Assembly: GCA_017502025.1 (NCBI GenBank)
Contig: JAFVVS010000046.1
Span: 1 to 34,255, forward strand
DNA length: 34,255 bases
Reading direction: 5' to 3'
Source: Alistipes sp.
GTDB taxonomy: Bacteria > Bacteroidota > Bacteroidia > Bacteroidales > Rikenellaceae
In this document: in pieces, positions 16,263 to 22,222 of the stretch
Position numbering within the stretch: the first letter of the stretch is position 1
How the letters are laid out: the number at the start of each line of letters is the position of its first letter
Notes under the pieces: model-generated
The model's input: the letters and a program-made list of their open reading frames with translations, nothing else
What the model was told of the DNA's origin: nothing
Databases searched by the model: none
Translations under genes and position numbers: made by a program

Positions 16263-16294
16263 CAAAGGTAGTGAATATAATTCATTATATTCAA
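16263..16294 (-). promoter_or_regulatory. Promoter of the outer-membrane barrel gene
   Basis: On the minus strand a -33 TTG (16294-16292) and a -7 TACCTTTG (16270-16263) are 21 nt apart. The ATG at 16207 lies about 50 nt after the predicted start. The spacer is filled by the dyad at 16272-16293. Confidence 0.55.
16272..16293. promoter_or_regulatory. Dyad-symmetric candidate operator in the promoter spacer
   Basis: TGAATATAA and TTATATTCA are perfect 9-bp inverted arms separated by TTCA. They lie almost exactly between the -33 and -7 elements of the barrel gene promoter, where a bound regulator would block or remodel initiation. Confidence 0.45.
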
Positions 16295-16379
16295 CTAAAT
16301 AGCGACGAATTGGCGAAAAAATGGGGCGAAATGGGAAAAACCATCCGCCCAATAAAAGATTTATAACTTAATATCTCGG

Positions 16380-17132
16380 TTATCTCTTCAACCACGCCTT
16401 AAAATCGTGGACCCTCGCCTTAGGGATGACGATGCGCTCGGGAGTTTCGAGAGTGAGGTTTGCCGAAAGACGACTGCCAAACCATACCGAGATGTCCTGC
16501 ACCGCCTTGCGTGAGATGATAAATTGGCGATTTGCTCGGAAGAACTCCTCGCTCGGCAATTTCGATTGCAGTGCCTCTAATGTCTGGTCTATCAGATACT
16601 TATCGCCCGAGTGGCAATATGCCGTAACACGCTCCTCGAAGGTGTGAAAAAAGGCGATATCCTCGATTTTGAGAGGGATAATCTTATCTCGGAAATGGAC
16701 AAGGAAGGTCTGCTCCTTAGGGCGATTTTGGGCAACTTCACTCACTCGCTCCGAGTACTCTTGGCGTTCGATTGATGTGAGGTGCTGCCACTTGTTGATG
16801 GCTCGTTTTACCCCCTCCTCGTTGATAGGTTTCAGCAGATAGTCGATGCTATTTACCTTAAACGCCTCGATGGCATATTGGTCGTAGGCGGTGGTAAAGA
16901 TGATTGGAGTGGCGACCTCCACATTGTCGAAGATGCGGAACGAGGCTCCATCCGCCAGGTGGATATCCATAAACACGAGGTCGAGCTCGGGTTTGGTGCG
17001 GAAAAACTCTACACTATCAACCACCGTATCGAGAGTATCGACTATCTCGATATCGGGGCATACCTTGTGCAATATCGCCGTCAGATTCTGCGCAGCGGCG
17101 GTCTCATCCTCGATAATAACTACTCTAATCAT
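16380..17132 (-). CDS. LytTR-family response regulator
   Basis: A 250-residue two-component regulator. The N-terminal receiver (about 1-120) has the acidic pair E8/D9, phosphoacceptor Asp56 in VFMDIHL, threonine in IIFTTAYDQYAIEAF and the conserved lysine in DYLLKP. The C-terminal LytTR DNA-binding domain (about 145-248) includes EDIAFFHTFEERVTAY and FFRANRQFIISRKAV. The start is the ATG at 17132, matching the canonical receiver N-terminus; an upstream extension overlapping the kinase gene is not credible. The kinase gene ends 4 nt upstream, so the pair is co-translated. Targets are not known; the barrel gene directly downstream is one candidate. Confidence 0.94.
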   Translation of the reverse strand: MIRVVIIEDETAAAQNLTAILHKVCPDIEIVDTLDTVVDSVEFFRTKPELDLVFMDIHLADGASFRIFDNVEVATPIIFTTAYDQYAIEAFKVNSIDYLLKPINEEGVKRAINKWQHLTSIERQEYSERVSEVAQNRPKEQTFLVHFRDKIIPLKIEDIAFFHTFEERVTAYCHSGDKYLIDQTLEALQSKLPSEEFFRANRQFIISRKAVQDISVWFGSRLSANLTLETPERIVIPKARVHDFKAWLKR

Positions 17133-17136
17133 CCTA

Positions 17137-18459
17137 TTATTCGTTTGCTTTTTTGAGTGGCAGACGCACCACAAACTCCTTGTCGTTATCAATAATCTCA
17201 ATCTCCTGATTGAGCAACAGCTGGTAGCGTGTGTTAAGGTTCGAAAGACCTATTCCCGTACCCGGATTTGGCTCCAACATTGGTCGCTTCTCGTTGGCTA
17301 CGACCAGATATCCCTCCTCTGTGAAGATGCGCACCGTAAATAGCTTGCGACTGCTTATGGTGTTGTGCTTTACAGTGTTACCAATGAGCGGTTGCAACGA
17401 AATAGGTGGCAACTTATAGTCGATATACTGCTCGTCGATGTCGAATTCGAATGCGATTTTGTCGGCATAGCGAATCTTGAACAGATAGCTGTAAGCCTCG
17501 GCAAACTGAATCTCCTCACGCAGTGTCACGAAGTTCGAATTGGCTCCATTTTGCGACAGGTAGCGGAAGGTGTAGGAGAGTTGGTCGATATAGTTCAGCG
17601 CTCGCTCCTCATCTTTCTCTCGCACCAACATCGAGAGCGACGAGAGAGAGTTGAATAAGAAGTGCGGGTTGATTTGGCTCGCCAACATATTGTATTTGGT
17701 GGTGAGGTTCTCGCTTCGCAATCTCTCATTTTCGAACGATATCTGCTGCTCACGATAGATGAGCGTGTAGATGCGGGAGTAGAGAATTACTACCGCCAAC
17801 ATAAAGCTCGATTTGAGAATTGCTGCAAACTCCACCAACTGACGACTCTGATATACAGGTATCACCTCGCCGGTGTGGATAAGTGGCACGGGCGATATGA
17901 AGTATGCCGCAATCGACAGTATGACGCAGAGTGCCGAGCGGAAAAAGAACTGTTTCAGGGTATTGTCGTGACCCTTGAAGTTCATTATTGCTAGCAGGAT
18001 AAACGATAGCACGAAGTAGAATACGAACTGATAGAGCAGGGTAGTCCACTGCTTCGAACCTCGATAGAGGGCGGCATAGTCGAACTCCTCGCCATTGCGC
18101 TTGTATAGGTGGCGCATATATGGGTGCTTTGCCTCGAACGACGAACGCATAGCAGCCTCCACTTCGAGGAGGTCGCCATCCGAAAGCCCCAGCCAATGCA
18201 GCCTGCGGTGATCGACATAGATGCTATCGCCCGTCTCGGTGATGATGTAGCCGAATCCATCCTCGTGTACCGACAACCTACCCTCGGCAACCGCCGATAT
18301 GGTGTTCTTGTTGCGCTTGTCGCTACTTCGCATATTGCCATCGCTATGGTTCGACACCAGCAACAATATATACGAGAAGTTGCAGACAAGGCTGATGCCC
18401 AACGCCATAATGGCGTAGCCCACGAAACGGCTCTTTGCCCTTTTAATCCTCGAAAACAT
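17137..18459 (-). CDS. LytS-type sensor histidine kinase with an OB-fold-like extracytoplasmic segment
   Basis: A 440-residue membrane kinase. Predicted helices lie at about 12-36, 141-160, 172-190 and 209-232. A coiled-coil linker (FENERLRSENLTTKYNML) follows, then the His_kinase block QINPHFLFNSLSSLS with phosphoacceptor His266, and an ATPase domain with LQPLIGNTVKHN (N box) and GTGIGLSNLNTRYQLL. Between helices 1 and 2, residues about 58-103 match the Rho N-terminal/cold-shock OB-fold pattern: GRLSVHEDGFGY, DSIYV, GLSDGDLLE. An even helix count places this segment outside the cytoplasm. The gene sits 7 nt after the carbonic anhydrase gene and 4 nt before the LytTR regulator gene. Its signal is unknown. 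Confidence 0.92.
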   Translation of the reverse strand: MFSRIKRAKSRFVGYAIMALGISLVCNFSYILLLVSNHSDGNMRSSDKRNKNTISAVAEGRLSVHEDGFGYIITETGDSIYVDHRRLHWLGLSDGDLLEVEAAMRSSFEAKHPYMRHLYKRNGEEFDYAALYRGSKQWTTLLYQFVFYFVLSFILLAIMNFKGHDNTLKQFFFRSALCVILSIAAYFISPVPLIHTGEVIPVYQSRQLVEFAAILKSSFMLAVVILYSRIYTLIYREQQISFENERLRSENLTTKYNMLASQINPHFLFNSLSSLSMLVREKDEERALNYIDQLSYTFRYLSQNGANSNFVTLREEIQFAEAYSYLFKIRYADKIAFEFDIDEQYIDYKLPPISLQPLIGNTVKHNTISSRKLFTVRIFTEEGYLVVANEKRPMLEPNPGTGIGLSNLNTRYQLLLNQEIEIIDNDKEFVVRLPLKKANE

Positions 18460-18466
18460 ACTGCGT

Positions 18467-19000
18467 CTATTTATCCTCTTCGTACCACGAAGCGTAGAGG
18501 CGATAGTCGTTGGCTATGCGCTGAATAATCTGCTCACGCTGCTCGGGTGTCACCTCCTTGACCTTCTTTGCAGGAACGCCCGCATATACCGAGTTCGGCT
18601 CCAACTTCGAGTTCGACAAAACCAATGCATTTGCCGCAATGATACAACCCGATGCCACGACCGCATTGTCGAGAATGGTAGCACCCATACCGATAAGGCA
18701 GTTATCCTCGATTATTGCGCCGTGAATTGTAGCGTTGTGACCCACCGACACATCGTTGCCGATATGGGTCTGCGACGGCTTTGGCGACTTGTCATAGAGG
18801 GTGTGGATAACCGTTCCGTCTTGGATGTTTGTGCGGTCGCCGATAGTGATTTTGTTCACATCGCCACGCAGTACCACGTTGTACCAAATCGACGAATCCT
18901 TACCTACCGTAACATCGCCAATCAGCACTGCTGTTTCAGCCACAAATGTTCCCTCGCCAACCTCTGGCGTGTGATTTCTAACTGATTTAATGTATGCCAT
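18467..19000 (-). CDS. Gamma-class carbonic anhydrase-like hexapeptide-repeat protein
   Basis: A 177-residue left-handed beta-helix protein of the gamma carbonic anhydrase/YrdA group. Hexapeptide repeats run from about residue 15 to 140 (VLIGDVTVGKDSSIW, ITIGDRTNIQDG, IGNDVSVGHNATIHG, CLIGMGATILDNAVV), followed by a C-terminal helix. The three zinc-ligand histidines expected of the family are present: His66 in TVIH, His88 in VGHN and His93 in TIHG. Members may hydrate CO2, but many have no proven activity. It starts 3 nt after mazG and ends 7 nt before the histidine kinase gene, so it is in the middle of a four-gene operon. No signal peptide, so cytoplasmic. Confidence 0.92.
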   Translation of the reverse strand: MAYIKSVRNHTPEVGEGTFVAETAVLIGDVTVGKDSSIWYNVVLRGDVNKITIGDRTNIQDGTVIHTLYDKSPKPSQTHIGNDVSVGHNATIHGAIIEDNCLIGMGATILDNAVVASGCIIAANALVLSNSKLEPNSVYAGVPAKKVKEVTPEQREQIIQRIANDYRLYASWYEEDK

Positions 19001-19003
19001 AAA

Positions 19004-19807
19004 CTATAAAAGTTTTCCGTTTTCCGTTTTCCGTTTTCCGTTTGTTTTCGCTTCTTGCCAATACGATTCCAACTCGTCGAGCGAAGCTTCGCTCACCATC
19101 TTGCCCTGCTCGGCAACTCGCTTTTCGAGGTGGTTGAAACGCTCGATAAACTTCTTGTTGGTGCGCTCCAAGGCATTCTCGGGGTCGATGCCGCTCTTGC
19201 GACAAGCGTTGATAAGGGCAAAGAAGAGGTCGCCAAATTCCGCCTCCAACTTATCCTTGTCGCCGCTCTGCATCTCCACCTCGACCTCCTTGATCTCCTC
19301 GTGTACCTTATCCCACACCTCGGCTGCCGAAGACCAGTCGAAACCTACTGCTGCCGCCTTCTCGCTGATGCGGAACGCCTTGACCATTGCCGGCAATGAG
19401 CGTGGCACACCGCCCAGGACACCACTTTTGCGAGCCTTCTTGCGGAGCTTCAACGCCTCCCAATTCTGCTTTACCTCCTCGGGACTCTCTGCCAAGACAT
19501 CGCCATATACATGTGGATGACGATAAATCAACTTGTCGCACACGCCATTTGCCACATCTGCCAAGTCGAACTTGCCCTGCTCCTCGCCAATCTTCGAGTA
19601 GAATACGATATGTAAGAAGAGGTCGCCCAACTCCTCCTTGATACCCTCCATATCCTCTGCGGTAATTGCATCTACCAACTCGAATGTCTCCTCGATAGTG
19701 TTGTTGCGCAACGAATGAATGGTCTGCTCTCTATCCCACGGGCACTCCACACGCAGGCGATTCATCACCTCGATAAGTCGTGCCGTAGCCTCTAACTTCT
19801 TATCCAT
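19004..19807 (-). CDS. mazG: Nucleoside triphosphate pyrophosphohydrolase MazG
   Basis: A 267-residue protein with the two-domain MazG layout. The first domain has the opening CPWDREQTIHSLRNNTIEETFELVDAI and metal-binding EELGDLFLHIVFYSKI. The second has VGFDWSSAAEVWDKVHEEIKEV and EAEFGDLFFALINACRK. It hydrolyses (d)NTPs to monophosphates and pyrophosphate, cleaning the nucleotide pool. The ATG at 19807 is chosen since the family starts there and a promoter -7 lies just before it. The last ten or so residues ([12 protein letters not shown]) are encoded by a TTTTCCG heptamer array and look like a recent tail after the normal WQEAK end. Carbonic anhydrase follows after 3 nt. Confidence 0.95.
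   Translation of the reverse strand: MDKKLEATARLIEVMNRLRVECPWDREQTIHSLRNNTIEETFELVDAITAEDMEGIKEELGDLFLHIVFYSKIGEEQGKFDLADVANGVCDKLIYRHPHVYGDVLAESPEEVKQNWEALKLRKKARKSGVLGGVPRSLPAMVKAFRISEKAAAVGFDWSSAAEVWDKVHEEIKEVEVEMQSGDKDKLEAEFGDLFFALINACRKSGIDPENALERTNKKFIERFNHLEKRVAEQGKMVSEASLDELESYWQEAKTNGKRKTENGKLL
19013..19040 (+). repeat. TTTTCCG tandem array (4 exact units) at the mazG 3' end
   Basis: Four exact head-to-tail copies of TTTTCCG on the plus strand. On the coding strand they form the final codons of mazG and end 13 nt before the carbonic anhydrase start. The same unit recurs at 28615-28642 and 31251-31278. Confidence 0.92.
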
Positions 19808-19826
19808 AGTGTTTGTAATATTTTTG

Positions 19827-19834
19827 CAAATATA
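19827..19834 (-). promoter_or_regulatory. Candidate -7 element of the mazG operon
   Basis: The minus strand reads TATATTTG, matching TAnnTTTG, 20 nt before the mazG ATG. The position where a -33 would lie falls inside the palindromic element that starts at 19840, and no TTG is present at the right spacing. Confidence 0.45.
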
Positions 19835-19839
19835 CAAAA

Positions 19840-19961
19840 AAAATCGTTCTGGTGGGTAAATTTTGCACCTTACTTGCGGCGTAAATGCTCATTTACGCCA
19901 AGTAAACTGCGCTTTCCGCCACTGCATAACGCACAAAATTTCCTCCACCATTGACGATTTT
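19840..19961. repeat. Intergenic palindromic element, copy A
   Basis: A 122-bp imperfect palindrome bounded by AAAATCGT and ACGATTTT, with conserved near-terminal blocks GGTAAATTTTGCACC and GCACAAAATTTCCTC. Its centre holds a second strong hairpin: TTACTTG(c)GGCGTAAATG, loop CT, CATTTACGCCAAGTAA. Copies B (25682-25804) and C (32183-32307) share the ends but have a different centre. Confidence 0.75.
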
Positions 19962-19972
19962 GAAGATAGGGT

Positions 19973-20000
19973 ATTGTTCTGGTGGGTAAATTTTGCGCTC
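19973..20000 (+). repeat. Partial second left end of the palindromic element, copy A'
   Basis: ATTGTTCTGGTGGGTAAATT and the following TTTGCGC repeat the left end of copy A (TTCTGGTGGGTAAATTTTGC is identical), only 11 nt after its right end. It suggests a partial duplication or the remains of a second insertion. Confidence 0.65.
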
Positions 20001-20009
20001 CTATCCAAT

Positions 20010-20039
20010 AAAAAAAACGAGAACCCGAAGGCTCTCGTT
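20010..20039 (-). terminator. Rho-independent terminator after the dipeptidyl peptidase III gene
   Basis: On the minus strand AACGAGAGCC pairs with GGTTCTCGTT (one G-U wobble) around a UUCG tetraloop, followed by eight T. It begins about 30 nt after the stop of the M49 gene and separates it from mazG. Confidence 0.93.
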
Positions 20040-20069
20040 TATTTATTGTTCCTATCAAGTTTGAACGGA

Positions 20070-22073
20070 TTAGTTCAAGCTTGGCAAGAACGAATAGTCC
20101 TTAGAGTAGTGGAGGTTCTGCTCAACGAAGTTTGCAGGGTACGAAACCTTAACATCGACAATCTTGTCACCCTCCATAACCAACTCATACTCAGGATTTA
20201 CGAAGCCACCGTAAGGCTCGATGTTGAGTGCGTAGTAGCGCTCACGAACCTCCTTGTGGAGCTCGTAGTCGATCTTCACGGCATACTTCTCGATCAACGC
20301 CTTACCTGCCTCGAAGTCACCCTCCGACTTGATGCGCTGAATCTCACGCAACTGCTCGCCGAAGATTGTACGCAACTTATCGAAATCATTTACAACGAGG
20401 TAGCGCTTGCCATCCTTTACAACCCACTCGATAACATTGTCAGCCTTACCGAGCTCGTAAGCCCACTCCGAGATGAGCTTGCGGTTACGCATATGAGCCT
20501 GCTCTACATCCTTACCCAACTCGATACGAGAGAACTGAGTCATCATACCATTCATCACATACGACGAGTACTGAGCCTTAGCAACTTCGAGCGAAGGAAT
20601 CAAACCAATCTCGATCATCTTCTCGTCACCGAGGTAGTAGAGAGCGAAGAGGTCGGCACGAGTCTCTTCGAGTGGCGACGAATATACGCCCAACTCGGTA
20701 CCTGTGGTACCAGGAGCCAACTGACCCGAGCCGTGACCAAGACACTCGTGGAGGTCGGTGTGGAGGTCATCCGAGAGCTTGCCGTACTCCTTCATACGCT
20801 CACGATCCTCCTCACGGAGTACGAACTCCTCCGAGAAACCGCCACCCTGTGCAGCCTTCTTGTAGGCGTAGGTGATATTGTCGATAGTTACCGACTTCGA
20901 GCCGTGATCCTTACGAATCCAATCTGCGTTTGGAAGGTTGATACCGATTGGGGTTGTAGGGTAGCAGTCGCCACCGAGCATAGCCACGGTGATAACCTTT
21001 GCCGATACGCCCTTAACCTCCTTCTTGCGGTATGCAGGGTTGATTGGCGAGTGATCCTCGAACCACTGTGCGTTGTCCGAGATAATCTGTGTACGCTCGC
21101 AAGCCTTCTTGTCACGGAAGTTTACTACCGACTCCCACGAAGCCTTGTAGCCGAGAGGGTCGCCATAAACCTCGGTGAAACCATTTACGAAATCGACATT
21201 CGAAGTGGTATCCTTAACCCACGAAACATTGAATGCGTCGAAGTCACGCAAGTCACCGCTCTTGTAGTACTTAATCAAAAGACCGATAGTGGTTTTGAGT
21301 GGCTCCTCGGCAACCTCTTGTGCCTTCTCCAACCAATATACCACCTGCTCCAAAGCCTCCGAGTACATACCGCCTACCTTGTAGGTCTGCTCGTAGATCT
21401 TACCATTCTTCTTCACGAGCTTCGAGTTGAGACCGTAAGAGATTGGGCAAGGGTCGTTGCCTGCCTTTGCAATCATCTTGTTGTAGAAACGCTCTACCTC
21501 CTTCTGAGTCAAGCCCTCGTAGTAGTTACCAGCCGAAGTAGCGATGCAATCCTCGCCCTTAGCCTGATTGAGGCGGGTAGCGTAGAGTGCAGGGTTGAAG
21601 ATAGCCTCCAAGATAACCTCTTTCTCGACTGCGAGCTCAACATTGTAAGCAGCCAACTGCTTCTCGAACCACTCACGAGAGAACTCCGGAGCGAACTTGT
21701 CGTTCGAGTAGTGGTGGTGGATACCGTTAGCCAACCACATCTTCTTCAAATACTTCTCCATAGCCTTGAACTCAGGACACTCCTTATCGCCATCGTACGA
21801 GGTATAAACCTTCTCCAAAGCACGACGGATGGTGAGGTTGTACTTGAAGTTCTGGTCGAACATAATGTCACGACCACACTTTGCAGCCTCTGCCAAGTAG
21901 TAGATCAAGATCTTGTCGTTCAAAGACTGATTCTCGAACTCGGGCACCTCGTAGCGGATAATCTTCACATCGTCGAAACGATCCACAACCCAAGGTTGCT
22001 CGGTTGCCTGCTCCTTACACGAAGTAAGAGCCATTGCAATAATTCCCATTGTTAAAAAAATGCTTTTTTTCAT
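20070..22073 (-). CDS. Dipeptidyl peptidase III-type zinc peptidase (M49), lipoprotein
   Basis: A 667-residue peptidase that removes dipeptides from the N-terminus of short peptides. The zinc site is HECLGH at 442-447 with the second motif EETRAD at 469-474; the Cys variant of HELLGH is known from Bacteroides DPP III. The N-terminal signal ends in LTSC, so Cys19 is probably lipidated and the enzyme is anchored outside the inner membrane. Family length is about 650-730 residues, so it is complete. It has a strong terminator of its own. The gene upstream in the same direction (149 nt away) is the M16 protease lipoprotein; together they could serve stepwise peptide degradation in the periplasm (inference). 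Confidence 0.95.
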   Translation of the reverse strand: MKKSIFLTMGIIAMALTSCKEQATEQPWVVDRFDDVKIIRYEVPEFENQSLNDKILIYYLAEAAKCGRDIMFDQNFKYNLTIRRALEKVYTSYDGDKECPEFKAMEKYLKKMWLANGIHHHYSNDKFAPEFSREWFEKQLAAYNVELAVEKEVILEAIFNPALYATRLNQAKGEDCIATSAGNYYEGLTQKEVERFYNKMIAKAGNDPCPISYGLNSKLVKKNGKIYEQTYKVGGMYSEALEQVVYWLEKAQEVAEEPLKTTIGLLIKYYKSGDLRDFDAFNVSWVKDTTSNVDFVNGFTEVYGDPLGYKASWESVVNFRDKKACERTQIISDNAQWFEDHSPINPAYRKKEVKGVSAKVITVAMLGGDCYPTTPIGINLPNADWIRKDHGSKSVTIDNITYAYKKAAQGGGFSEEFVLREEDRERMKEYGKLSDDLHTDLHECLGHGSGQLAPGTTGTELGVYSSPLEETRADLFALYYLGDEKMIEIGLIPSLEVAKAQYSSYVMNGMMTQFSRIELGKDVEQAHMRNRKLISEWAYELGKADNVIEWVVKDGKRYLVVNDFDKLRTIFGEQLREIQRIKSEGDFEAGKALIEKYAVKIDYELHKEVRERYYALNIEPYGGFVNPEYELVMEGDKIVDVKVSYPANFVEQNLHYSKDYSFLPSLN

Positions 22074-22109
22074 AATACCTATATTTATTTAAGTGTTGTG
22101 CTATTTTTT

Positions 22110-22151
22110 AGCCATTAGCTGTTAGCCATTAGCCATTAGCCATTAGCTTTT
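22110..22151 (+). repeat. AGCCATT heptamer tandem array (6 units)
   Basis: Six consecutive 7-bp units: AGCCATT, AGCTGTT, AGCCATT three times, AGCTTTT. It lies in the leader region of the dipeptidyl peptidase III gene, 37 nt upstream of its ATG. No clear promoter was found in this 149-bp gap. Confidence 0.85.
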
Positions 22152-22183
22152 TTTAGTGACAATTAAAGGTCTAAATTTTTATT

Positions 22184-22217
22184 AACCCCTAACGCCTCTA
22201 ACGCCCCTAACGCCTCT
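22184..22217 (+). repeat. AACGCCYCT nonamer tandem array
   Basis: A partial unit (AACCCCT) followed by AACGCCTCT, AACGCCCCT and AACGCCTCT. It ends 5 nt before the stop codon of the M16 gene (in plus coordinates). The same nonamer occurs at 25832-25867, 3.6 kb away. Confidence 0.8.
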
Positions 22218-22222
22218 AATAA

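Noticed and set aside
16208-16294. N-terminal extension of the outer-membrane barrel protein (29 more residues)
   Set aside because: It would bury the signal peptide and cover the promoter and dyad.
19863-22055. Long open frame (730 codons) on the plus strand opposite the M49 peptidase gene
   Set aside because: It mirrors the real gene, runs through the palindromic element and terminator, and its translation is a Leu/Val/Arg-rich string with no family motif; this is typical of antisense frames caused by codon bias.
22110-22217. Possible CRISPR-like repeat region
   Set aside because: Units are 7 and 9 bp with no spacers and no cas genes nearby.
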